Source: HXMU1420-13 sp965229525 (GTDB taxonomy: Bacteria > Bacteroidota > Rhodothermia > Balneolales > Balneolaceae). Taken from it: 64,000 bases of DNA. Shown here in pieces: positions 35,327 to 44,106 of the stretch. Below the pieces are notes generated by a model. The model saw only the letters and a program-made list of their open reading frames with translations, ran no database searches and was not told the DNA's origin. The position numbers were made by a program, and so were the translations under genes. The stretch spans positions 1,116,001 through 1,180,000 of the forward strand of contig OZ245886.1 in the NCBI GenBank assembly GCA_965229525.1, in the 5' to 3' direction. The first letter of the stretch is position 1, and each line of letters opens with the position of its first letter.

Positions 35327-35393
35327 CCGCAGTGTTGCTATCAGTTACTCTATTCGCCGGGTCTATTAAACAACTGACAGCTATTCACTGCGG
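35327..35393. repeat. 67-bp imperfect inverted repeat upstream of recF
   Basis: Outer arms CCGCAGTG and CACTGCGG are perfect; inner arms GCTATCAGTT and AACTGACAGC match 9 of 10; the centre is about 25 nt. It lies between the stop of the 35396-35845 gene and the recF ATG, both minus strand. It lacks a T tract at its minus-strand end apart from a short TTCTTTTC, so it may be a weak terminator, an attenuator or a mobile palindrome. CAACTGACA in the right arm is also part of the heptamer tract's reverse complement, possibly by chance. Confidence 0.6.
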
Positions 35394-35395
35394 TA

Positions 35396-35845
35396 TCATT
35401 TTTTCAATAAATGAATGGAAAAGTGATTTCTTGGTGAGGTAGAAATGGTGCTGAGATTGTTGGTTATATCCTCACCAATTTTTTTTAGAGATAATTTAGT
35501 ATTTGGCTTTAAGGCTATAGATCTGCCTGATTTTGTATGTACTAATTTCACTTTCCATTGAGGTGAAATTCTATTAATACCTTTAAAAGTTAGAAGCCCG
35601 GAAGTTGGAAAGTCAAATTTGTGTAAATCCAATGGAATTGTGAGCTCTTCCTGATCCTGATTTGATATCGATGTAATTAAAACTTCATTCTGTTGATTAG
35701 GTGCAGTAATGCCTACAAGTACATATTGGTTGGTTAATGAAAAGCCAAGAAAAGGACGGCATGCACCCAGATCAGAAATTTCAATTTCCCAGATAAGTTG
35801 TTCCTCGTTTAGGTATTTGTGATGTTCGATTGACCCAGCTTGCAT
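35396..35845 (-). CDS. Small beta-rich protein of unknown family, paralogue of 37818-38285
   Basis: 149 residues with no signal peptide or membrane helix. It aligns along most of its length with the protein at 37818-38285: IWEIEISDLG / VWEVILTDPS, SLTNQYVLVGITAPNQQ / SLISRYVMTDIISPYGQ, LTIPLDL / ISISLNF, QWKVKLVHTKSGRSIAL / KWDVTLIDNRTSEEVKL. The WxVxLxxxxxG/SxxxxL part resembles the beta-sandwich module that often precedes a T9SS signal in flavobacterial surface proteins, but here no export signal is visible. The two copies flank the TPR-HTH regulator gene. I recognise no named family. Confidence 0.6.
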   Translation of the reverse strand: MQAGSIEHHKYLNEEQLIWEIEISDLGACRPFLGFSLTNQYVLVGITAPNQQNEVLITSISNQDQEELTIPLDLHKFDFPTSGLLTFKGINRISPQWKVKLVHTKSGRSIALKPNTKLSLKKIGEDITNNLSTISTSPRNHFSIHLLKK

Positions 35846-36132
35846 GATTTCTTTTTTCTCGAATCTAGCTAAGAATTATTCATGTGATAAGGATGGGTAG
35901 ATACATTGTAGAGATTATTATCAACTGTTGATATCTACTTAAAATAGAATTGATCTATTGATTGGGGTTAGAATGAAAATCAATAAGTAATTCTCACAAT
36001 GGTAGTATGATAGTTACCTGTAAGGTAAAATCAGAGGAGTTTGTAGAGAGATTGTCGAGAAAATGCCCCTAATTATTGGTCACTTTTTTGTTACTCTTGC
36101 TGGGTACAATCTATACAACTACCAGGTCTATC

Positions 36133-37812
36133 ATGGGAAAAAAGCTTCTAGTCTTCATAATCGTAAATATTTCGATTACTTCAATCTCTACAACATCAGC
36201 TCAACAGGTCTTACTTGATTCACTTAATTCTGCTCTAGAAGTAACCGAAAGTGTTTTTAATAAAGCGGAAATACTACTGGAGATTGCGAATACATTTCAG
36301 CAAACCAATCCGGATACCTTAATCGAAATTTCAAAATTAGCAGAAGAGATTGCGTTAGAAATAGGTAGTGATTCTTTACTTATTCAATCAAGGCTACTTA
36401 CAGCTAGTGGGTTGCTTCGATCAGGTTCCTATACTTCTTCCATTTCCATGTTCGAAAATGTTAGAGATTATATCGCTGAACTTGGAACCGATGAGTTCGA
36501 GTTACAAAAAGCTCATGCTTTACAGGGTATAGGAAACATTTATTTCATCCAATTTGAGCAGGAATTAGCATTAGAATATTATTTAGATGTAATGCCTATT
36601 TATGAAGCTCTAGGTGAAAAACATAGTCTAGCCCGATTGCATAACAATATAGCAAGCGTACATCTAGAAATGGAACGCACTGATGAAGCGGAAAAAAATT
36701 ACCTAATATCACTTCAATATTATGAAGAGATTGCTGACATCATGGGAATCGCCTCAACTAATGTAAACCTGGCATTGCTTTACAGCCTTACCGAACGATT
36801 GGATGAAGCAACTGAATTCGCTCAGAAAACTCTTGAAACCGCAAAAGAGCAAAATGCACTAGTCATGGAGTCGTACGCAGTGAGAATCCTTGGATCTGTA
36901 GCTTATGATCAAAAAAACCTAGAGGCCGCATTAAACTATAACTTAAGAAGTGCAGAAATTGCTGATGAACTTGAAATCATTTACGAACAGAAAGACTCCT
37001 ACAAAAATTTAGCCGATATTTATTATGAGCTTGGCCAATTTAAACTGGCTTATGATTCCTACCTACAGCACAAAGTGTATAACGATACACTAAATAATCG
37101 GGAGTCGCGAAATAGGTTGGCTGAAATGAGGGCTGAATATGAAACTGAACAACAAGCTCAGGAAATATTACTTTTAGAAAAAGAAAATGAAGCTAAATCT
37201 GCCCGAATTATTAGTATTTCACTTTCGCTGAGTTCCGTTTTAATTGTAGTAGTAGTACTAAGCATTGCATTTGCAAATCGAAAGAGAAAAGAAATCGAGA
37301 TCCTTGAGAAAAATAAAATCATTGCCGATTCAAAAAAGAAACTTGCCGAAGAAGAGCTTGCAAACGCCCAGTTAAGAGAGGAAAACCTCCAAAAAGAATT
37401 AACAAATTATGCCCTTCATATTGTTGAAAAGAATGATTTTCTGGAAGAAGTGAAATCAGAAATGATTGAACTAAGAACAGAGGTGAAAAATCGGGAGGCT
37501 ATAAAACAGATCAATAAACTAGGCTCAAAGATTTATCATAATCTTATGATTAACAAAGACAGAGAGGAATTTGAAATTCAAGTTGAACAAGCTTGTGTAG
37601 GCTTTTTCAAATCAATGGAACAAAAATACCCATCATTGACAAAACAAGAACATAGATTGGCTGCGTTACTTCGATTAAATCTTAGTTCCAAAGAAATTTC
37701 GGGCATTCTAAATATCTCTCCCAAAAGTGTAGATCAAAGTAGGTACAGGCTTAGAAAAAAGCTTGAACTTCCAAAAACGGAAAACCTTGGTGTGTTTTTA
37801 AACCAGCTTTAA
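36133..37812 (+). CDS. Membrane-anchored TPR regulator with LuxR-type C-terminal HTH
   Basis: 559 residues from ATG 36133, which gives a clean signal peptide or N-terminal anchor (LLVFIIVNISITSISTTSAQQ); the frame upstream to TTG 36076 is less likely. It has about seven tetratricopeptide repeats (about 20-340, e.g. ALQGIGNIYFIQFEQELALEYY-type and LHNNIASVHLEMERTDEAEKNY-type units), a membrane helix (ISLSLSSVLIVVVVLSIAFAN), a coiled coil (KRKEIEILEKNKIIADSKKK onward), and a C-terminal HTH (LTKQEHRLAALLRLNLSSKE, ISPKSVDQSRYRLRKKL). This architecture, common in Bacteroidota, places a sensor outside and a DNA-binding domain inside. Its targets may be the flanking paralogous genes (inference). Confidence 0.85.
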   Translation: MGKKLLVFIIVNISITSISTTSAQQVLLDSLNSALEVTESVFNKAEILLEIANTFQQTNPDTLIEISKLAEEIALEIGSDSLLIQSRLLTASGLLRSGSYTSSISMFENVRDYIAELGTDEFELQKAHALQGIGNIYFIQFEQELALEYYLDVMPIYEALGEKHSLARLHNNIASVHLEMERTDEAEKNYLISLQYYEEIADIMGIASTNVNLALLYSLTERLDEATEFAQKTLETAKEQNALVMESYAVRILGSVAYDQKNLEAALNYNLRSAEIADELEIIYEQKDSYKNLADIYYELGQFKLAYDSYLQHKVYNDTLNNRESRNRLAEMRAEYETEQQAQEILLLEKENEAKSARIISISLSLSSVLIVVVVLSIAFANRKRKEIEILEKNKIIADSKKKLAEEELANAQLREENLQKELTNYALHIVEKNDFLEEVKSEMIELRTEVKNREAIKQINKLGSKIYHNLMINKDREEFEIQVEQACVGFFKSMEQKYPSLTKQEHRLAALLRLNLSSKEISGILNISPKSVDQSRYRLRKKLELPKTENLGVFLNQL

Positions 37813-37817
37813 TTCGA

Positions 37818-38285
37818 TTACTTCAGTTGTAGTCTTAGTTCGAAGAAATTCTGACCTTTTTTTTCATTTTCAGAGATAAAACCCATCGCGAATAGCTTAT
37901 TAAAATGAATAGGAGGTTCAACTTCGAAATCATCATCAGCTGTTAATTTCACTTCTTCGCTGGTGCGATTGTCTATTAAGGTAACATCCCATTTTGCGTA
38001 GAATGGTTTAGAAGCACGGAATAAAATATCGGAAATGTTACCATCGTCAATGTCTTCAAAGTTCAAAGAAATTGAGATTGCATTTTTTTTCGTGCTGGGG
38101 ATGGTATTATATAAAATCGATTTTTGCCCATACGGAGAAATGATATCAGTCATTACATAACGACTAATAAGTGATGGCCCGAAAGTAAACTTATTTAAAC
38201 TTGGGTCGGTGAGTATAACTTCCCATACACCCTTCGTGATTTTAGACGGTTTTTGGACGTCAATTTTTTGCTGAATACCTCGCAT
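37818..38285 (-). CDS. Small beta-rich protein of unknown family, paralogue of 35396-35845
   Basis: 155 residues, no signal peptide. It shares the pattern described for the 35396-35845 protein (VWEVILTDPS, SLISRYVMTDIISPYGQ, KWDVTLIDNRTSEEVKL) and a similar C-terminal strand (FFELRLQLK vs HFSIHLLKK). It is convergent with the TPR-HTH gene with 5 nt between the stops, while the other copy is divergent from it. Function unknown; the shared fold and symmetric placement suggest that both belong to one system with the regulator. Confidence 0.6.
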   Translation of the reverse strand: MRGIQQKIDVQKPSKITKGVWEVILTDPSLNKFTFGPSLISRYVMTDIISPYGQKSILYNTIPSTKKNAISISLNFEDIDDGNISDILFRASKPFYAKWDVTLIDNRTSEEVKLTADDDFEVEPPIHFNKLFAMGFISENEKKGQNFFELRLQLK

Positions 38286-38366
38286 GAGTAACCCTTTTTA
38301 CCTATAGCTAACAATATCTAGCGAAATTAATAAAATTGAATCAGTTTTCGAACCGGATTCTTAAAA

Positions 38367-40280
38367 TTATTTAATTAGGGTCATTCGTTTCGTTAATTGC
38401 TCATTTCCAATCGACAAACGATAGATATAAACACCACCTGCCAGGTTTGAAGCATTTAAAGTATGTGAGTATTCACCAGCTATCATAGCTTGGTCAATAA
38501 GCAAGGCTACTCGTCTACCCAAGATGTTAAACACTTCAAGTTTCACATTAGCTGGATAATGAATTGTAAATGGAATAACAGTTTGTGGATTAAATGGATT
38601 TGGGTAATTCTGTTTTAAGTCAAATTCAAATGGGCTTGAGAACTGTACTTCGTTATTTGTTTGTACTAATGGTTCGAATGTAGCTACAGGAAATGGATTG
38701 TTAGCGGTACTATTTGAAGATTCATTTTCAAATGCATCTACTCCTGAGAAAGACCAATTATCTACATTGAAGATAGAACTATCCGCTTCTGTAAAGCTTT
38801 CTCTGTAGGCCCATCCATCGGTGTATTCCCAGTTAGTCCCAGAACCGTCTATATCCCTTTCACCAAAAGTGTCAATAATAATCTCATCTCCACCAAACAC
38901 TTTCGTAGAATCATAGAATAATTCAATGGCATCATCTCCATTTATAGCAACTGAAAAGTCGTCTATGAAATCAGGATCAAAATCAAACCATGCCGAAAAG
39001 TTTGTGCTTTCAGTAGCGATGTATAGAAATTCATTTTTAGCAACTGATCCACTTAATTGAAATTCGACACCATCTGTACCTCCACCATTATTTGCCGAAC
39101 CCACAGCAAACATTCCAAGATCAGGAATATCAGATAATGCAAATAATTCAATTCCTTTTGGCGTACCTCCGGAAAGAGTCGCATCGAAAATACCAGTTAG
39201 AATAAGTGAAGTTGATTGCGCATTAGGGCCCGTAATTACCGTATCATTTTTGTTACTAATCATCTTAACAATCACTGTATCAGCAACCAGCTCATTTTCT
39301 GTACTACCTTCACTCCAGGTAACAACTGCGCTTAGTATTGATTGATACTCACCCAGAATGAGTGCATTACCAACTGTATCTTCAATCACAGTGGAAACAG
39401 AATACTCAAAGATAGTTGACTTAGTTTCTTGTTCAACTTCATAATTTAATCTGAATGTGCTTTCTTCTATTTCAGTGATTGAGCCTTCAACGGGGTTAGG
39501 TACAGGGTCGGGATCAACAATGTCACCACCAAAATATGCTCTACTAACAAGTGTTGGGTCATGAACAAACGGGTTTCTATTTCCTTGTACACCTTCAGTT
39601 GCGATACTACGTTCAATTTCATCTTGATCTGCAGGATCAATTTCATGCCACTCTTGTAATACATCTTTCATGCCATTGAAGAAAGATGCGTCGTCAGCGA
39701 CATTATTTCTATCCTGGTAGATGGTCCAAAAATAAAAGATAGCTCTAGCTACATTGCCCTTATGATCTTCTCTGGGCTCAAAACTACTACCTGAGTCTAA
39801 TTCACTATAAAGATCAATATTGGAAGAGGGAATTGAAGTTATTTCATCATCCAGGTAGAACCACTTATCTGTCTGATTATCGGGAATTTCATCAAATGGA
39901 AAACTGCTCCTTGCTGAATTTGCTTCAACTCGAGTTGGAAATAAATGATGAATATCACCACGCATTGGTTCATCACTACCAAAAAGACCTTGTGGCCAGG
40001 TATGCTCTGTATTTATCCCTTTACTAAACGCGTCTCCCCTCGTGTTTGCAGTGATTGTGAATCCAGTATATACTCCAGTTATCTGTCCATTTTTATTATC
40101 AATTGAGCCGTACATGGCATCACGAGCACTATTATAACTTCTTGGACTTGTCGCCGTGAAATTTTCTTGTAAATAATCAATTAACTCTTCACCTGTTAAA
40201 GAAGGTGCTATTGTCTCAGTTTGGCCAAATACCGGGGTAAGGATTAGTAACGAGAGAAAAAATAGAGAAAATGTACGCAT
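38367..40280 (-). CDS. Secreted endonuclease I with T9SS sorting domain
   Basis: 637 residues. Signal peptide (TFSLFFLSLLILTPVFGQ), then an endonuclease I/NucM domain (about 45-250): YNSARDAMYGSID, INTEHTWPQGLFGSDEPM with the catalytic His in EHTWPQ, and GDIHHLFPTRVEANSARS. Such enzymes are extracellular, Mg-dependent non-specific nucleases, here probably for DNA scavenging. The middle part (TSLILTGIFDATLSGGTPKG to about 540) resembles a lamin-tail-like beta domain. The last 80 residues are a T9SS type A domain (DLKQNYPNPFNPQTVIPFTI, GGVYIYRLS). It is followed upstream, same strand, by the CotH protein after a 60-nt gap. Confidence 0.92.
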   Translation of the reverse strand: MRTFSLFFLSLLILTPVFGQTETIAPSLTGEELIDYLQENFTATSPRSYNSARDAMYGSIDNKNGQITGVYTGFTITANTRGDAFSKGINTEHTWPQGLFGSDEPMRGDIHHLFPTRVEANSARSSFPFDEIPDNQTDKWFYLDDEITSIPSSNIDLYSELDSGSSFEPREDHKGNVARAIFYFWTIYQDRNNVADDASFFNGMKDVLQEWHEIDPADQDEIERSIATEGVQGNRNPFVHDPTLVSRAYFGGDIVDPDPVPNPVEGSITEIEESTFRLNYEVEQETKSTIFEYSVSTVIEDTVGNALILGEYQSILSAVVTWSEGSTENELVADTVIVKMISNKNDTVITGPNAQSTSLILTGIFDATLSGGTPKGIELFALSDIPDLGMFAVGSANNGGGTDGVEFQLSGSVAKNEFLYIATESTNFSAWFDFDPDFIDDFSVAINGDDAIELFYDSTKVFGGDEIIIDTFGERDIDGSGTNWEYTDGWAYRESFTEADSSIFNVDNWSFSGVDAFENESSNSTANNPFPVATFEPLVQTNNEVQFSSPFEFDLKQNYPNPFNPQTVIPFTIHYPANVKLEVFNILGRRVALLIDQAMIAGEYSHTLNASNLAGGVYIYRLSIGNEQLTKRMTLIK

Positions 40281-40340
40281 AGAATCTTTTGCGGAGATGA
40301 TACAAGTATCCTACAAGAATAGTGAAACAATTGATGATTA

Positions 40341-43300
40341 TTATTTGATTAAAACCATCTTTTTAGAAAATACTTCAGAGCCTACTGAAAGAGTATAGAA
40401 GTAAATACCACTTGCCTGTTTTGATGCATCCCATTTGACCGAATACCTTCCTGTTTGCACAAACTCATCCACAAGCGTTGCTACTAATTGGCCCGTTATG
40501 TTATACACTTGCAACTTTGCTTGTGTAGATTGAGGAACAGTAAATGAGATAGTTGTAGAAGGATTGAATGGATTTGGGTAATTCTGCAACAACTGGAATT
40601 CTTGTGGGCTATTATCCTCCTCCGTATTTGAAACAGAATTCCCGTTTTCTAAGCCTGGACTACCCAGATAATACGTGGAAGCCCTCCAACTATCCGGTAG
40701 AGAATTGTCGCTGGTTGCGTCGATTAATTCTAAACTATATCCAGTTCCATCAGCTTCAGCCGGCCAAGGTGATTCATCATCATAGAGGACTGAATCAACC
40801 AACATTGATTGAGGATTATAGAGCCTCACCTGATCACTATTTCCTGAAAAACCGAATCCAAGCTCTCCAATTACCTGTTCAACATCAGGATATACTTCTT
40901 CAAATCGAGTTAGATCTTTTGCTAAAACCAAATAATCGTTTGCTTCGATAATTGATCCTTCGCTAATAATAAATTCATGGCTATCATCTTCATCTTTCAA
41001 TACCCAACCTGCGAGATTTACAGGTGAATCCCCTGGATTGTATAGTTCAATCCAATCGTCTGATTCTCTAGTCTCGTCGGCATTGTACATGATTTCGTTG
41101 ATTACAATATCTTCTTGAGTAGTAGATTGAACAAAGTGAGCAGTTAGTCTTTGCCCAGCCCTGGCGTTAATTGTTCTCTCTTCGCTGCTTATATCTCCTG
41201 TCCAGTGGGAAAACTTATATCCAACTTTTGGTATGGCTGTTACAGGAATATCAATCCCTCTGAAATACTGCCCTTGCCATGAAAATGTATCGAGTTCAAG
41301 TCGGTTTACCGTAATTCTACCATGATCTTGATTTGAAACATAAACCGTTAGAGAAGCAAGTTCTCCAACTCCAAAACTCCCTCCTGTACTTCGAGGTTGT
41401 GTAAAGAATTCTTCAATGAATCCAGGTCTGGATGTAGCAAAATCTTTCATAATCTGGATTTGATCATTCCACTCTTCCTCTGATCCCCCAAAAAACCCAC
41501 TTCTTGTTGATGTACTCATATGTCGCGGAATCTCAGATTGAATTATCCCAGCAAGAGAATCAATCACAGCATGGGCTCTTGAAGGCTTATAGTTATAGCT
41601 CAGGAAGTCTGCCATTCGAAGTGCAAATTTATTTCGAAATATTTCACTTTCAACCAATTCTCTAAATAATAATGTAGACCATGCAGGATTTGGCCAGCCT
41701 GAACCATTTGGCTCTAGTGCAAAACTCAATGTGTTATGCCAAGCCTGGCCACCATAAGAAAGGGCAAAGCCAAAGTCGGTATCGTATAAAATCCATCGCC
41801 ATTTACCACCAGCATCACGACTACGCCATAGCTTCACATTATTTCCAGGCCAATCAGTATTTGCGTAGTAAATCTGTGCTGCCATATAATCGATATAATT
41901 ATCCATATCGATCATTTCTTCGGCTTGGGCAAATAAATCTGGATTATTTAGATCAGAATTAACAATGAATTCCATCATTTCATCGTAATTTTCAATTGTA
42001 CCATGAATTGCTCCAAAACTATTTGGAAAATCCATCTCTCCGCCGCCTTGTAGCAAGTCTATATTTTCTGAATCAGCCGTGCTATTTGATTCTATGAAGT
42101 GCTCATTTATTTTCTCTCTGATGTTATGAATTCCCCAGTATTCACCATTAAGGTAGAGTACAGCAGGTCGAAACGCCTGTAAATCATTCTCTGTATCTTC
42201 CACCAATGTTGTCATCAGTCCATCCCTGAACATAGAATGTCCCTGAGAAGTGAAATCATTTCCTGAATTACGAAGTGCGATCGTCTGAAAACTATAAATC
42301 TCTTTGCTTTCAAACATTTTATAATCCAAAGATCGTGTTCCGTATTCACTTCTAAAGTAGATCTTCAACGATTTAGCAGGATTTCCCCTACTCCAGGCAC
42401 CGGCTATTTTTGCACCTGCACCAACACCAAAAGCTTTGCTCCCATCTTCTTCAAAAAGCTCAAAGTGAATGGGAATTTCCCAATCTTGATTCCAATTTGC
42501 ACCACCATTTTCATACACTCCCCATGCTGGAATGCCATTTGTACCTATTACATATATCCCACTTTCATCACTCCAGAGATTATCGGGATGGGTGGATACA
42601 GTTACTACCGGCAGATCGTGTGATTCATTTATAAAATAAGTTTCAACAATGACATCACTAGGAATTCCACCTAATTCAAATGTTCTGAATTTAAGCGTCT
42701 TAGTTTCTGTAACGGTTCTACTACCTGTGCCAAATACTTGGTCCGACTGTGTTGGAATACTCCCATCTTCTGTGAAATAAGTAACATCACCTAGCGCTGA
42801 ATTAACTAATTCGATACTAACCTGATCTTGAAAAAAACCACCTTCTTGAGAAATAATCGGCGTATCTGACCGTGTTGTAAATCCAGTTTCACTATTAACA
42901 GAATTTGGTGTTGGTTCTGTAAAAATCAACAAAGCATCTCTAGACGCATTCCATCCAAACGATTCATCTGCTTTCAGCAAAGGATATTCAAGTGAATCAA
43001 TTGTATTTGAATTAACATCACTCAAATAGAGAGTTTCACCGGCTGAGCTTAACTTGAAATTTAAATGTGGATAGTTGATCTCTTGTACCGATAACCTTGT
43101 CTCTGCTGCAACTCCTCTGGAATTTGTTGGTTCCTGAGAGTACCCTAAACTAAGGAAAGGGATAAGAGTTATATCAGAGCTAGATGAATTAAAATTATGC
43201 ACTTGAATAGCCAGTGTGTTTTCACCCTCTACAAGCTCACTAACAAAATCACTTAAATTTATTGTAGGCAACTCTCCATTGAATACAAGTCTTGGTTCGG

Positions 43301-43967
43301 TGTATGAATCAGCCTGTTGATTATATGCAACCGGAGAATCACCCGAGATATTCTGACGATAAACTTCTGTACCATTAATGTATGCGATGTAAGAGTCATC
43401 GAAGTCAATATGAAAGAGCATTCTTTCTACGGTGGCTAACTCTTCGATAGTAAATGATGTTCTTGTAAACACAGAAATTGAACCGTCTGGAACTATCGTA
43501 ACATCATCACCATCTCCATAGCCAATTCCGAAGTTCCCTGTTTGCCAGTTCGAGTCATCAAAATCATTTCTAATCCATTGAGTGGTAACTGCGGAATTGG
43601 GAACCAGGTACTTAGTTTGATCATTTTGGCGAATTACTGTTTCCCAATATGTCTCACCACCGGCTCTATTCTTATCTGAAGCAAAGAGTAAAGCATGCTC
43701 ATCCGGTTGAAGAGTTACACCTGGCAATTGAAACAGAAAAGGATCATTTGCTTTGTCACTGATAAAATAATCTGAAAGCTGTATTGGTTCGCTTGTGATA
43801 TTGAGTAGTTCAATCCAATCGGGAGCATCACCATCCTCATCATAAATTGTAGATGAATTGCTTGCACTTACCTCGTTTATGATTACCTGTGCATCAACCT
43901 TCCAACAAAATACAAATGCTATAAGAAATGTTCCTAATAGCCCCTTAATAATCCGCCTCAAATTCAT
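40341..43967 (-). CDS. Secreted CotH-kinase/lamin-tail multidomain protein with T9SS sorting domain
   Basis: 1208 residues. Signal peptide to about 26; first lamin-tail domain (VIINEVSASNSSTIYDEDGD, about 27-110); a beta region; a chitobiase C-terminal-like module (GGFFQDQVSIELVNS, YFTEDGSIPT, about 400-450); the CotH domain (about 480-850) with KSLKIYFRSEYGTRSLDYKM, REKINEHFIE and WRWILYDTDFGFAL; an InlB-type repeat (YKFSHWTGDI, about 930-1000); a second lamin-tail domain (IVINEIMYNADETRESDDWI); and a T9SS type A domain (LLQNYPNPFNPSTTISFT). Spore-coat CotH is a protein kinase; activity in this secreted form is unproven. A paralogous, shorter protein is encoded at 60235-62562. Confidence 0.88.
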   Translation of the reverse strand: MNLRRIIKGLLGTFLIAFVFCWKVDAQVIINEVSASNSSTIYDEDGDAPDWIELLNITSEPIQLSDYFISDKANDPFLFQLPGVTLQPDEHALLFASDKNRAGGETYWETVIRQNDQTKYLVPNSAVTTQWIRNDFDDSNWQTGNFGIGYGDGDDVTIVPDGSISVFTRTSFTIEELATVERMLFHIDFDDSYIAYINGTEVYRQNISGDSPVAYNQQADSYTEPRLVFNGELPTINLSDFVSELVEGENTLAIQVHNFNSSSSDITLIPFLSLGYSQEPTNSRGVAAETRLSVQEINYPHLNFKLSSAGETLYLSDVNSNTIDSLEYPLLKADESFGWNASRDALLIFTEPTPNSVNSETGFTTRSDTPIISQEGGFFQDQVSIELVNSALGDVTYFTEDGSIPTQSDQVFGTGSRTVTETKTLKFRTFELGGIPSDVIVETYFINESHDLPVVTVSTHPDNLWSDESGIYVIGTNGIPAWGVYENGGANWNQDWEIPIHFELFEEDGSKAFGVGAGAKIAGAWSRGNPAKSLKIYFRSEYGTRSLDYKMFESKEIYSFQTIALRNSGNDFTSQGHSMFRDGLMTTLVEDTENDLQAFRPAVLYLNGEYWGIHNIREKINEHFIESNSTADSENIDLLQGGGEMDFPNSFGAIHGTIENYDEMMEFIVNSDLNNPDLFAQAEEMIDMDNYIDYMAAQIYYANTDWPGNNVKLWRSRDAGGKWRWILYDTDFGFALSYGGQAWHNTLSFALEPNGSGWPNPAWSTLLFRELVESEIFRNKFALRMADFLSYNYKPSRAHAVIDSLAGIIQSEIPRHMSTSTRSGFFGGSEEEWNDQIQIMKDFATSRPGFIEEFFTQPRSTGGSFGVGELASLTVYVSNQDHGRITVNRLELDTFSWQGQYFRGIDIPVTAIPKVGYKFSHWTGDISSEERTINARAGQRLTAHFVQSTTQEDIVINEIMYNADETRESDDWIELYNPGDSPVNLAGWVLKDEDDSHEFIISEGSIIEANDYLVLAKDLTRFEEVYPDVEQVIGELGFGFSGNSDQVRLYNPQSMLVDSVLYDDESPWPAEADGTGYSLELIDATSDNSLPDSWRASTYYLGSPGLENGNSVSNTEEDNSPQEFQLLQNYPNPFNPSTTISFTVPQSTQAKLQVYNITGQLVATLVDEFVQTGRYSVKWDASKQASGIYFYTLSVGSEVFSKKMVLIK

Positions 43968-44053
43968 TTCAGTGCCTTTTCACTCTTAAAGTCTCTTAAC
44001 TGTAAATTATATTATCTAATTGTTAATAAGAATTAGAGAATAATTCTCAGGCA

Positions 44054-44092
44054 TAAAAAAACCCGGTAATTTTAGTACCGGGTTTTAAAAAA
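44054..44092 (-). terminator. Rho-independent terminator of eno
   Basis: On the minus strand AAAACCCGGTA pairs with TACCGGGTTTT (11 bp, perfect) around a 7-nt loop and runs into seven T residues, 15 nt past the enolase stop. Confidence 0.93.
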
Positions 44093-44106
44093 AGTTAAGC
44101 TAAACT

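Noticed and set aside
36076..36132. Longer start of the TPR-HTH regulator at TTG 36076
   Set aside because: ATG 36133 gives a clean signal/anchor sequence; the extra residues add a second hydrophobic stretch without family support.
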